A DNA stretch of 64,000 nucleotides, taken from positions 101,568 through 165,567 of the forward strand of contig JADDOH010004219.1 in the NCBI GenBank assembly GCA_016648135.1, in the 5' to 3' direction. Below the pieces are notes generated by a model, which was not told the origin of the DNA, did no database searches, and saw only the letters and a list, made by a program, of their open reading frames with translations. The DNA is from Agrypnia vestita. Its lineage: Eukaryota > Arthropoda > Insecta > Trichoptera > Phryganeidae. Positions 23,720 to 35,266 of this stretch are shown here, in pieces. A program made the translations under genes and the position numbers. Within the stretch, counting starts at the first letter, position 1; each line of letters starts with the position of its first letter.

Positions 23720-24580
23720 TCTTTAATGTGCATAAATAAAAAAGTTTATTTTTGAAAAAAGATGTTCATACAAATGAACTCGTTAATGAATTATGTAATA
23801 AAAAGTATAAATAATAAAAATTCTATGTAAAAAAATTATCGAATAAAATATGTTCTAAAACTTTTCTCATCTTACGGCTTCTAATTCAATTTTTCCACTT
23901 CTCCTTGTTCTTTTTTTTCCGGGTGTAGATATTTTAATGCCCATTTCCACGGCCACTTTACCTTCTTTAACTATTTTGTAAATTGCCGATTCAGAAATAC
24001 CTGAAGATATTGTATAATAGTAAAATAAAAAAACTAAGTATGGGAAAATCATTATAACTGCATGGCAGCACTAACCTGAAGTGGCGGCAATAAGTTTATG
24101 AACAAAATCAAACGGTATAATTGGGGCTTTTAGACGTTGTTCCTCTTCAAAAAACGTGTGCATTTTCAAGATTATTTCCCGAACACCGCTTTCAATGGTT
24201 TTGGCATGGTGACATCTAAAATTTTCTTAAAGAACTATTGAAACAGTCGTGAACCCCTCTGTAAACAAAGGTCTGTCAGCTGTAGATAATCCAAGATGGC
24301 GTCGTTAGTTCCAAATTTGACCATTCTTCAGATAAGTTAGACGGACTATATCACGATCCTTTCATACCAATAATCACAAATAATCGTAACTTTTTGTCTT
24401 ATCTTATGATCTCTTTTCTATGGTCTTATCTGCGTGTCTGTCTGTCTGCGTATTTTGTGGTATGTTTCAAAGATTCAAAGTCCGCGGTAGTTGATATTTT
24501 TATTTGATTCGGTAATAACGATTGACTTTAGTTTATCGCATGCAGTGTCATTGAGTGTACGTGATATAAAGTATCACAAT

Positions 24581-26909
24581 ATGGCTGCGGTAAGGAACTC
24601 ATTCATAAGGAGTACCTTCTTGAAGAGGTTGGCACCCAACAGAGATGTTCCGGTAAGGAATCTTAACCTGCAAGAGTACCAGAGCAAGTCGTTGCTGCAA
24701 CAGTGCGCGGTAAACATACAAAAGTTCAGAATCCTAGACGAGAAGCACCTGGACAACTCGGCGCTGAAGGGCTTCAAGGCGAATGAATACGTTGTCAAGG
24801 CCCAGGTTTTGGCCGGCGGCCGCGGGAAGGGACATTTCGACAACGGTTTCAAAGGCGGCGTTCATATCACGAAAAAGGTCGACGAGGTATTTTCGTTGGC
24901 GAAAAAGATGGTGGGAAACAGACTGATCACGAAACAGACGCCGGCAGACGGTATACTCGTGCATAAAGTGATGGTGGCCGAGAGTGTCAATATCAAGAGA
25001 GAAACATATTTGTGCATCGTGATGGATAGGCAGCACAATGGTCCGGTCCTAGTGGCGTCCCCTGCGGGAGGAATGGACATCGAAGCTGTAGCAGATAAAA
25101 CCCCACAGTTGATCAAAACAGTGCCTATAGACATTTTCGAAGGCGTGACAGATGCTATGGCCGATGATGTGGCAGTGTTTTTGAAATTCGAGGGTGATAT
25201 GAAGAAAAAGTGTGCAGAGGAAATCAAGAAACTGTGGACACTGTTTTTAAAGGTTATTCTTGATTTTTAATTTAGTTAAAGCTAAAAAATTATGAGTGTA
25301 TCAAAGGTAAATGTTTGAATGTATTTCGTGGCTTTTAATATATATATATATATCGTATATTCTTTCCAGGTAGATGCAGTACAGCTGGAGATCAACCCTC
25401 TGGTGGAGACGGATGATGGTCAGGTCATATCGGTGGATGCCAAGATTAACTTTGATGACAATGCCAAGTTTCGGCAGAAGGAAATCTTTGAAATGGATGA
25501 CACGTCTGAAAGTGATCCTAGAGAGGTAAATTATTGAAAAATCTATCAACTTTTTCTTTAGAATTGATTATAAATTAATCTAAGCTATTATTTATATAAC
25601 TATGGTAAATTTTGAATTTTTTTGCAAAAAGCATGTTTTCCAATAAAATAATTGAGAGCTCTCATTTCAAGAAAGCCCTTGGATAAAAAGGTCGCCTTGG
25701 GTTGCAATTAGTTAAAGAGTGCAATCAACTTCCACAAACACAATCGCTCCAATAAAATATTCATATTCTTACATAATTCGTGAATTATCATAAATTCATA
25801 TCATATTTCTCCCTCTGTCTAAAATAATAAATGTATTATATTACAATATTAAGAATTATGGACCGGTTGTCAGAAAATATAAAACTTCGAGAGCCGGTTG
25901 TTTGATTAGTGATTTATTAAAAAGCACAGATTTTCGCGTCTTCCACCAATCAAGCAACTCGTTTCTGCAAAAATCTACACTTTTTTCTTAACTATTAGTG
26001 CTGATGAAACAACTGTCCCCAAGTGTTCCCATGGTATAGGTGTTTTTTTTTTTAGAGGTATTGAACTTTAAAATAAAATAAAATGCACAATGTAATGGCC
26101 ATAGTACTGGCTTTATTGGAAAGATAATTTTATGCCATTAGTGTTTAAATACATGGTGTTTTTTTTAGAGGTTTGTTTTTCGAATTCAAAATATCACGTA
26201 ATTTAACTTTTTAAAAAATATTTTATTTTATACTTTTAAAATTATATTTCTCTACGGAGCCTTGCTGTATGCAAATTTACTGTGTTCAAGTATGTTTGTC
26301 TCTATATCATTCTAGGTGGAGGCAGCAAAATACAATCTGAACTATATCGGTATGGACGGAGACATTGGATGCCTGGTGAACGGTGCTGGACTAGCCATGG
26401 CCACCATGGACATCATCACCCTAAATCGAGGCAAACCCGCTAACTTCTTGGACGTGGGCGGATCCGTAGGAGAGGCGCAGGTCAAGGCTGCTTTTGAATT
26501 GTTGACCTCTGACCCCAAGGTCAGGTCGATACTCGTCAATGTGTTTGGAGGTTGGCTTATTTGTCGAAGTATTTATATAACACTAGTTTCAATCGGTGAA
26601 TATTTTAGACAAAATAAATTTAAAAATGATCATTATATTTTATAAGAAATCTTTTTAAATTCACTTAAAATATTATTATTACAAACCTTCAACTTAATTA
26701 CCAAACTAATTTCAGGAATTGTAAACTGCGCTACAATAGCCCATGGCATAATCGGCGCCTGTCGCAGTATGGAATTGCGCATCCCACTAGTGGTGCGGCT
26801 GGAAGGTACCAACGTCACAGAAGCTCGTAAGCTCCTCCGAGATTCCAAACTCCCGATCCTGGATGCTGTCGACCTGGACCAAGCAGCCATCTTGGCCGTT
26901 GGGAAGTGA
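24581..26909 (+). CDS. SUCLG2: Succinyl-CoA ligase [GDP-forming] beta subunit, mitochondrial
   Basis: TCA-cycle enzyme subunit of the mitochondrial matrix. With the alpha subunit it converts succinyl-CoA, GDP and phosphate to succinate, CoA and GTP. Exons 24581-25252, 25370-25525, 26316-26550, 26716-26909; 1257 nt, 418 residues, close to the usual length. The Arg-rich N-terminus ([17 protein letters not shown]) fits a transit peptide. The ATP-grasp part opens with LNLQEYQSK (28-36) and AGGRGKG (78-84). LEINPL lies at 230-235, then [20 protein letters not shown]. The CoA-ligase part has [25 protein letters not shown] and RLEGTNV. These phrases follow the GDP-forming rather than the ADP-forming paralogue, from memory. 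AATAAA at 27023-27028. An IS630-type transposon abuts the promoter and a MITE lies in intron 2. Confidence 0.97.
25892..26016. mobile_element. Short MITE with CATAGATTTT core, copy
   Basis: Begins AGCCGGTTGTTTGATTAGTG and ends GATGAAACAACTG. It shares the CTTCCACCAATCAA / AAAAATCTAC core with the 23577 copy. Lies in SUCLG2 intron 2. Confidence 0.65.
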
Positions 26910-27824
26910 GGCGTCATGTGCGGTGTTGAAGTATTAAATTGTTGGCGGAACGCAGCTATTCAAAGATAGCGCAAGGTTGGAGATGGAATCGCTCAATATC
27001 CCAGCGGAAAATAGCACAGAATAATAAAATACCTGATTATTTTTATGAAGAAGCTCAAACATTAATTTCTTTGTAAGGATACTGTTACCATAATTTTTAC
27101 ATATACCTCGTTTTGGTAATTTTTAAAAAATATATTACCTTTTTGAGAAATTTCATCGATAATTTGAAATTACCTCCTGTAGTACTCGTACACAGTACAG
27201 TAATTCTGTTTTTTTTTTTTAGAGTAACACTGTTGTTATAAAATTACAGTAATTAAGATTCTATAAAAATAACGCTTTTCTCTTAAATAGAAAATAATTT
27301 TCCGTCTAAATTTCATTTTATAAAAGGCATAGGTACTTGTTTATCAGTAATTATTGAATAATTTTAACATTTAAAGGGATTTTGTATAATAAAGGCTTCT
27401 GCGCCCTTGAATTTCAGTTTAGCAAGGTTTTACTGTACTGTCCAGAGCGAACATTTTGGATTAATTGAATTGTTCCTAAATGTCAATAATCAATTGTTCC
27501 TACCCACTTTACTGCCTTTAGATGTTAGGGAATGATGCAGTTTTCTATTATTGTTATGTAGATATACTAGACTATTTTTACAATTGTTATGTTTATTGAT
27601 ACCCATGTAAAATAGTATAGGTTTAATATGTATAATATATATTTTATACTGGCTAAATATTGTTTTATATCGACGTGCAACTTGATGTTTTCCAATTTTT
27701 TGGTCTCGAAGAAATCCCAATGTGACTAAAGTTTTACACTTATATTGTCTCCCACCTAAAAGATTATAATTATGGAAAAATCTATTTTCCTTTTCTTGTA
27801 ACAAGCATATACAAAAAAACTTCA
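26910..27824. other. SUCLG2 3' UTR and intergenic DNA
   Basis: The SUCLG2 poly(A) signal is at 27023-27028. The rest is AT-rich; a reading frame on the minus strand through 27490-27921 has no recognisable domain. Confidence 0.5.
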
Positions 27825-27828
27825 TTAA

Positions 27829-28653
27829 CTTGTTGTGGGCCGTAAATTTTCGGAATTTTTTGTGATTTTTCTTTTTACGAAAAAACCATGAAAACATGCG
27901 TATATTAAAAAAAAAACACACACATTCATATTATTTTATCGTAAGTGTCGAAACGCAATGATTTTTTTATCATTTAAGTAAAAAAAATAATCTTTTTTTG
28001 AATTTCCATAATGTTGCCAGCGCAACATTTTCTGAAAAATAATAATATTTTTTTTTATTTGTTTTTAGAGACAACACTACTATTAATAATAATAATCTTC
28101 TTCTGTGTGATATATTTTGTTGCACGGCACGGCACACGACGGGACATCGCACTCATAACACATAAATATGATACACTTTCACACACACACATATTTCAAA
28201 TAAACGCAACAAAATTGCGTGTATTTTTGTTAATAAATCACTATTAGTATTCAATTGAATCATAAACCAACAAAAACTGACAAATATCGCAAAACATATC
28301 GTATATATTTGTATATACGTGTACAAATAAATCGAAAATCGAAAAAATAAATCGTATTTCCCGCGCACATTGCGCGTGACCTTGACGATGGAATATTTGA
28401 ATTTCGATTGCACAACACGCGATCGGGGCGACATCTACAACTTCTCTATACGATTTTGACGGCAGAAAAACTTCCGTTTTGATTGTTGATTTAAAATATA
28501 ATCGGTGATGTTTTTGAGTTGAAAATGGAACGACAGGTCACAACAGGATTTCTCTATTGGGAAAAAATTACGTTTTTCAAATTCGATACGCGGCCGTCGA
28601 TAAATAAATTATTTTGTGCCTGTCGGATATGTGCGTCCGCGGCCCAGGGGGGG
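27829..28653. mobile_element. Candidate piggyBac-like non-autonomous element, uninterrupted copy
   Basis: An 825-bp unit repeated at 36281-38835. It is flanked by TTAA at 27825-27828 and 28654-28657. Ends are imperfect inverted repeats: CTTGTTGTGGGCCGT and, inverted, CCCCCCCTGGGCCGC. TTAA targets and C-rich ends fit piggyBac; no transposase is visible, so the family is inference. It contains the intact version of the site where the second copy carries a Tigger/pogo insertion. Confidence 0.7.
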
Positions 28654-28659
28654 TTAAAC

Positions 28660-30539
28660 GTTTAAGTGCTGAGAAGCGCCATCGTGCTTCTTCTGCATCC
28701 TCTCTAAAATTGCGTGAAGCGTGACGGCGCTGCTCACAATCACTGTGTCTTCGCGTGCGAGTTAGATGGGTAAAAAATATAAACTTGGCGAGTGTCCGCG
28801 AAGTTTATATTGTATCAAATTTATAGTTTGTGTGCAGCTATGATTTTTTCTTATTGTACCAATAGAAATGAAAGAATATGGCTCAGTACTAAAACGGTTA
28901 AGGTTAATTTGGTGAAAAAAGGGCATGTTTCAAGAATTTTTTTTGGCGATACGGGTAGTGCTAGTTTGTTTACTTAATTTTTATATAATAATACATTATT
29001 TTTTAAAATTTTCATTGCAAAATATTTATATTTAAGCGAGTGGCGGTGAATCTCTGGAGGCGCCTCGAAAAAAGTTGTTTTTCGGTGTACATCATAACTC
29101 AAAACAAAATCATCTGAAACAAAAAAATAAAAATGCACTTGTTAAAGAGGATGTTTCTCGAGATAACACTGTGAAGATTTTTTTTTCGTTTTTTCATTTT
29201 TGATAAAAAAATCGGCCAATTTGTTACTGTAAAATTAATAATTATTAAAAAAAAAAACTCACGGTGTTACCTGGTGAATTAAGTGAAGAAGTACTGTGCA
29301 AAATTTCAAAACGATCGGTCTAGTAGATTTGAGTTACGGTGTACATGGACTTCAAAAATTTCAAGTTTCAGAAAAATGTTTTAAAAACAATTATTTTATT
29401 CTTACGCGTATTCGTCGATGCCAGTTCCATACAGCAAAGAGTTTTCATCAAGAAGATCTAGAGCATCTTGTCTCAAAACTCTTCCAATACAATCCGGTAA
29501 GCGCGTCCATCAGATGCCCGAGCAGGTACAGAAAATCAGTCTGAGTATCACTCAAATGTTCATAACTTCGTCAATTTTGCTCCAATTGACTTGAAATTTT
29601 GACACAATATTATTCATTTAAAAAATTTAAAAAAAAATTAAATACCTTACCACCCCTTGATTAAAAAAAAAACAGTCATCCCTTCAAATTCAAATTTGCC
29701 ACATTCATTTTTTTTAATTTCTTAAAAATCTTGGAATAATGAAACAGCATATACAGTTTGGCATGAAATATTTATTCCATTTCTTTCATACATGGTATCA
29801 TCCTGCAACTTTGGTTAAAGCTAGTAATTACATACAAATATTTTCAAACTAACCACTCATCAGAACACAACGGCAACAAGAGTTATGAGATTTCTTTGTG
29901 ATAACAAAATAATCTGAATATTCCAGATAAATTAAAATAATTAAATGAAAATAAAAACAGACTGATGGACCAAAATAACAAGAGCCCAGTGCATTAATGG
30001 AATTTGCTTATTGCTATCAGTTTTTAGAAAAATTGTGTATGTCAGAATTATTGCTAATGATCAATTTAAAACAATATTTATTACAAATATGGCGCTAGCT
30101 AATTGAAAGAATTAGGTGCCGAACAAAGCTCAAGTTATGTTGGTCAAAGAATTTATACACAGTAAAAAGTACATTAACAAAATAATAACAATTTATTTAT
30201 TATATTATTTTACCTACAAAAAATATTTAAAACTTGATTGAAAATAACATAAATTACTAAACAGCAATGTATCAGTTTGAACCTCTTGCGAGCCTTTTAT
30301 TGAACTACGTTGAGTGAGAATAAAATCAATCATTTTTAGTACACTAAACTTTTGAATAAATATAGAACTAAAATGATGGTTTGCAAGATCTTCAAGATAT
30401 GGCACAATACTCTACTGTTCGGCGAGACAGCTTTGAACCATAAAAATATATTACATAAATTAAATAAGTAGATATTAGCCATATTAATAAAATATGTAGA
30501 TATATTCCATTACTCTGAGAAAGTATGTAAATAATTGTA
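28660..30539. other. Intergenic DNA
   Basis: About 1.9 kb with a weak hairpin near 28780-28810 and several simple A/T runs. No domain is recognised in any frame. Confidence 0.45.
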
Positions 30540-30961
30540 CAGTAAAACCCCGTTAAATCGAACCCCGATAATTCGAAATTTGTCATAATTCGAAATTTTT
30601 AAAACTTTAAGTCCCAAATTGTGAATTTCATAGTAAATTAACCCCGATAATTTGAAAACCCCGGTAATTCGTAATTCGAAATATTTTCTAGCCCCTTTGC
30701 GCCGCAAATCAATACATTATAGTTCGCGTAATTCGAATTTTTTTTTAAATTTGATGAAATTGAAAAAATATTTCGAGTTTTTTCGCAAGTGGGAACAACA
30801 AATATGTCAATATCGGGTACTTTAAAATGTCGCGATGTTTATATTAGCATAATAAACATTGCTTTCTCGAAATATGAAAAACAGACATTTTTCACTTTCA
30901 AATTAATTACTTTTTCATGAGTTTTACGATTCTTGGCGTATTTTGCAATCAATTCACGGTA

Positions 30962-32419
30962 CAGTCTGTCAAGAAAGTCTTGACAAATAATTGAGGGCGC
31001 TGCTATCGTTCACATGGTAACACTATTTAAAGATTGACTGTGTTAAAGTAAAACACTGTAAGCGAAAATTTTTTCGTAATTATTTTTTTGTTCCTTTAAA
31101 ATGATTTTTTATCAACCTATAAGACACAAAAGTGTTACATACTTTACTTATTTTTACTTCCAGACATAAAAAACTTCCAGCAAATTATAAATATTAGAAC
31201 ATACACTAGTATGGCTGTCTGTATCCGACTGAGGTCATGTCATCTGGTGTGATTTTATATAATATAATTAAATGAAATAAATTGATTAAGGGAAAAATAA
31301 AAGAGATATAATTATTGTAATATAAAAGAATTTAATAAAAACATTAAGTTAAAAAAACACAGTATAGAAAAAATATTACTACTGCTCTATTCCATTAATA
31401 CTGCTCTATTCGAAGAGCATTTTTTGTATGAAAATCCTATGCTGATTAAAATTTTTCGCAAAAGTTCATGGCTTCCTTCAAAATTTAAATCGCCCCGTAC
31501 AACTTGCAACAAACTTCTCAAAGTGGGCACCTCTTTTTTTACTGTATAAAAAATGCACTTTTTGCCTTATGGCACAGATGTCAAAATCATCCAATTCTTT
31601 TTTGGTCGCTCTTTCCTGTGTTTACCCGGTGTTGTAAATTTGCCTCGGGTTGTATTTCCCTCCTTGACAATTCTTCTTACAGAACTCAGGATGTGCCTGA
31701 AAAAAAAAACATTGAAATTCATGAGCAACACATTAATTTATTTTTCTAGAATCAGTTTCAGAGTTACTCAGTTTAGCTACTTATCACACTGCCAATGAGC
31801 TGATGCTAATGTTCGGCAATATATTTTTGTATTTTAAGTATATTAAATAGATTAGATATGAAAAAAGGAGAAAATTGAAAAGTAATATTATGTCGTAGTA
31901 GTGATACGCTTCGTCTAACCTAAATGGCGCTTACCGTGTTTTGTTCCTTGACCGTCACTACAATCTGTCATCTGTCATTTATTAGATACATTCGAAACAA
32001 ATTAAATACCCTAGAATGTAGTCTAATAGACTTGTTATACATTTAAATGTTAAAATTAATCAAGAAAAAATAATTTAAAGTATAATGAACACAGTACTTA
32101 CCAGTCATTTGAGATCTTCGCTCGAAAACATTATTGATGTCACATGATAGCTTTCCGGCTTCAGACTCCGCCAAACAATGCGTATACACACTAAAAATTA
32201 TCCGCCTAGATCCACTACGAATTGTTTTACTCATATTATTGTTTTTAAAGTCTTTCAACGTTAAAAAATATTAAAAACAAAGAATCCACCACTTCTTAAA
32301 TTAACCTCAACCCAAAACAACACAAGAAAATGACAAGAATGACGGAACTGCTAGTATTGCCAGTAAAATAATTTTTTGTTTCTCAGTTTACCCACGATCA
32401 AGACTTTATTGACAGACTG
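30962..32419 (-). mobile_element. IS630/Tc1-type transposon with decayed, intron-containing transposase
   Basis: Terminal repeats CAGTCTGTCAAGAAAGTCTT and, inverted, CAGTCTGTCAATAAAGTCTT, with TA on both sides (30960-30961, 32420-32421). On the minus strand: MSKTIRSGSRRIIFSVYTHC and VFERRSQMTG, donor gtaagt after 32102. The intron runs to 31697, then SSVRRIVKEGNTT, TTPGKHRK, VKKEVPTLRSLLQVVRGDLN and LLRKILISIGFSY, with at least two frameshifts. This is a helix-turn-helix domain plus the start of a DDE transposase; the catalytic end is missing. Confidence 0.78.
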
Positions 32420-33024
32420 TACCTTATGGAATGCCCCTTTTCTATACATATTGTGTAGCGATCCCTAAAATTGAGGAATCCTGTTTATGCTTTCTTCAGT
32501 TGGCTGCCTTGATTTGCGCGGATAGTTTAGTTTACGGCGTTTGTGCTAATCCTAAACACGTTTTAAATTGTTTTTCATGTTTTTAAATTTGTCTTTAGTT
32601 CAATTTTTTACTAATCACTGTGTTTGTGTTATTAAATTTCTTTGTAAGATGTTATTAGTGACTTATCTTCACATATTTATTGACATTTGTATTTCTAGTA
32701 ACCGTGCATTGCTGGTTTGAGCTGGAAAAAAGGCAGAATCAAAAGTTAAACTCGTGTGAAGATTGAAGAAGCGTTCCATAAATTCATGTATAACTAAAAA
32801 ATTTTGATTATGGCTATCCATCCATGGAAAAAAAAGGTTTTTTCGCAAGTGAGAACAGCAAATATGTCAAAATGCCGCAATCTTTGCATTAAAATAATAA
32901 ATATTGCGTTTTCAAAGTGATTTCTTTAAATATAGACATAAATATAACAAAATTAACGATTTGAAAGAGTTTTACTATAATTTCAAATATGTTTTATTAT
33001 ACTTTGTAATACACACACAATATG

Positions 33025-33092
33025 AGTTATTAAATTACAACTATAGTTTCGAGAGGAGCAGTCCCTCTCATCATCAGGTATAGATAATAACT
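33025..33092 (-). ncRNA. Hammerhead ribozyme-like motif, family 1, left arm
   Basis: The minus strand has CTGATGA (33071-33077), stem II GAGAGG/CCTCTC, GAAA, self-complementary ACTATAGT, then U. Helix I has two parts: TAC/GTA next to the core and an 8-bp AGTTATTA/TAATAACT further out. It is identical to the 33588 motif in inverse orientation. Confidence 0.68.
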
Positions 33093-33587
33093 AATTTAAA
33101 TACAAAATTTATCAATCTAATTGGGTAGGTCAGGGGGGTCAGGGGGGCGCGCGGCAGGGAAGGGTATTTTTTTCGCCGAACAGCTCTAGGAGTGGTGAAC
33201 TGGACTGAAATGTGATATTATTTATTAATGTGTTTCCAGAATTTAAATTTTTTAGGATTTCAACGGTTTCCAAACTATTCATTATCCATCGTCTATGAGG
33301 AACCGAGTGGAGTAATTTTAATTTGTGACTATCGAAAGAATGATTGGTGTTAATTATATGATTGGCAAATTCGGAGAAATTGTTATTTTTTAAGCAGCGG
33401 CGATAGTTTGGAAACCGTTGAAATCCTAAAAAATTTAAATTCTGGAAACACATTAATAAATAATATCACATTTCAGTCCAGTTCACCACTCCTAGAGCTG
33501 TTCGGCGAAAAAAATACCCTTCCCTGCTGCGCGCTCCCCTGACCCCCTGACCTACCCAATTAGATTGATAAATTTTGTATTTAAATT

Positions 33588-33655
33588 AGTTATTATCTAT
33601 ACCTGATGATGAGAGGGACTGCTCCTCTCGAAACTATAGTTGTAATTTAATAACT
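33588..33655 (+). ncRNA. Hammerhead ribozyme-like motif, family 1, right arm
   Basis: CTGATGA 33603-33609, GAAA 33630-33633, helix III ACTATAGT, predicted cut after 33641. AGTTATTA (33588-33595) pairs with TAATAACT (33648-33655), and TAC pairs with GTA beside the core. All invariant core bases are present. One extra U precedes stem II. Confidence 0.7.
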
Positions 33656-33879
33656 CATATTGTGTGTGTATTACAAAGTATAATAAAACATATTTGAAAT
33701 TATAATGTTGCACCACGAAGTATCTGCCAAATCTTTCAATGAGTTTTACTATTTTTGGCGAATTTTGCAAACACCGCGATTTTTTTTTGTACCTAAAATT
33801 TCGAATTAACGGGGGCCCCTATAATTCGAAATTTATTTTTTGGGTCCCTTGAATTTCGAATTAATGAGGTTTTACTGTA

Positions 33880-35266
33880 CATAAAAATAATCTTGCACTT
33901 GTTTTCAACTTCTTCCGATATAAATTAATGTTTGTATTATATAACTATTCACTGTAACGCTTCTCATATTTAGTTTGATAGCTCGGTTACACAAAAACCT
34001 ATCTACAGTTTGTTTAGTTTTCACAAGAGAAAAATTTTCACGATTGAGGAATAAACTTAAGCTAGCTAAAAGTAATAATCAAACCAAATTTTAACAGATG
34101 TATAAATGGTATTTTTAAATAAACTAAAAAGTTAAGCGCAATGGTATATCAGCTGAAGAGTTATATCAATTTTATTTTTGTGAGATATGTTTTAGATTAT
34201 TTCATTTTAGTTTTTGGGAAATGTTTTCTTTATTTTATGGATAGAACAGTTTATTCTGAATAAGCCCGCATAATTAACTCAAAAATGCATTTTTTGTAGA
34301 CAGGTTTTGCATTATCAAGCCACCACCTTGATTTGATAAAAATATTTGATTCATAACAGAGTTTTGATCTTGATTGAATAATATTTATCAAAACAGGGAG
34401 CTTGGGCAATATAAAATAGACTTTACTCTATAATAATATGAATGTTTGTCTATCTGAAGAGTGAGAGTCTGCTTGGTGAGCGGGGTGTTTGTTGAATTCC
34501 ATTTTGAATCTGAAAAGGACAGACCTTAAGTTACACAGCAAATAGAAAAGGGTTTGCACATCTTACACTTAACATATAGAAAAAATACTTGTGTCAACTT
34601 TGACATGTTATGTCATATAGGTAAAGACGAATAATTCAAAATTAAACTTTAAATTATAAGAGGTATTGCAGAGCTACACAACAATATAAAACTATATGAT
34701 CTTAACCAAACTAATGTAAATTATTATCAGTCAGAAGTTAAGACAAATAAAAGTCTCACAAAACAATGCTTGCATAAGATAAGTCATGAGATAATACAAC
34801 GGCAATATCTTTTTTTCTTGTTGAAATAGCAATTAAAACGATCCCAACATATTAAATTAGTCATTCCCAACTCCCAGTAGCCCATTGATGTCAAAAAAGC
34901 ATTGCTATCTGGCAGCCATATTGGATTTTTGATCGCATGATCATCGACCAGTTTGAAAGTAACTGATTATTTAGCAAATAACAAAGGTCCTATGACATTG
35001 TGTTTACAATAAGACAACATTGGCCATTCAGAGCGCCTGAAACATACTCTGCTCAAAGTGATTCATTGACTGTGCGTATGTAAGGAGAAAATTATCAACA
35101 TAGAGTTTGCATCGTTGGGCATTCCTACTGAAGTAGCGGCACTTATAATTTTATGTATCATTCGAAAATGGTATTGCTTGTGGTACACATTGCCAGTATC
35201 AAAAGAATAGTGAAATTGTATTAAAAAATAATAAGCAGCTGTACTAGAAAGAATGAAATGGAAAAC
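33880..35266. other. Downstream flank of PMPCA
   Basis: AT-rich; no exon or repeat recognised. No clear minus-strand AATAAA was seen close to the PMPCA stop. Confidence 0.45.

Larger units (their letters stand above)
23031..24346 (-). mobile_element. IS630/Tc1-type transposon remnant with intron-containing transposase start
   Basis: Terminal repeats begin GTCCGTCCAACTTATCTGGA (left) and GTCCGTCTAACTTATCTGAA (right, inverted), flanked by TA. Minus-strand coding begins with AKTIESGVREIILKMHTFFE and IPFDFVHKLIAATSG. It splices at 24076 (intron 24001-24075, gttagt to ttcag, phase 1) into ISESAIYKIVKEG and ends in SGKIELEAVR. This is the N-terminal helix-turn-helix part of a transposase; the catalytic part is missing. 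Two MITEs (23317, 23577) have inserted into it. Its right end lies 234 bp upstream of the SUCLG2 start codon. Confidence 0.8.
32979..33740. mobile_element. Palindromic Penelope-like insertion, family 1, with 12-bp target duplication
   Basis: Two 5'-truncated PLE copies joined head to head: a minus-oriented copy (about 32979-33403) and a plus-oriented copy (about 33404-33740). The arms 32976-33277 and 33404-33704 are near-perfect inverted repeats. The 126-nt centre belongs to the longer minus copy. The plus copy alone carries a ~36-nt 3' tail. GAGTTTTACTAT flanks both sides (32967-32978, 33741-33752). The minus copy encodes the end of the endonuclease region (NNNFSEFANH, NSLETVEILKNLN), matching the 12-kb PLE. 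Each arm has a hammerhead-like motif. The insertion is inside a Tigger/pogo element. Confidence 0.88.
30540..33877. mobile_element. Tigger/pogo element(s) with nested insertions
   Basis: The left end is CAGTAAAACCCCGTTAAATC after TA (30538-30539). The right end, inverted, is CAGTAAAACCTCATTAATTC before TA (33878-33879). An IS630-type element (30962-32419) and a Penelope pair (32979-33740) interrupt it. The internal stretch around 32422-32530 matches the inverse of 45290-45390 (TTCTTCAGTTGGCTGCCTTG), so this was a longer copy than the 397-bp MITEs. The phrase CAAGTGAGAACAACAAATATGTC-like occurs on both sides, so two copies or an internal duplication cannot be told apart here. Confidence 0.7.

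Noticed and set aside
28153..28434. Two near-identical minus-strand frames here and at 38266-38617
   Set aside because: They lie in the repeated piggyBac-like element and look like chance frames with no domain; the copies differ in frame.
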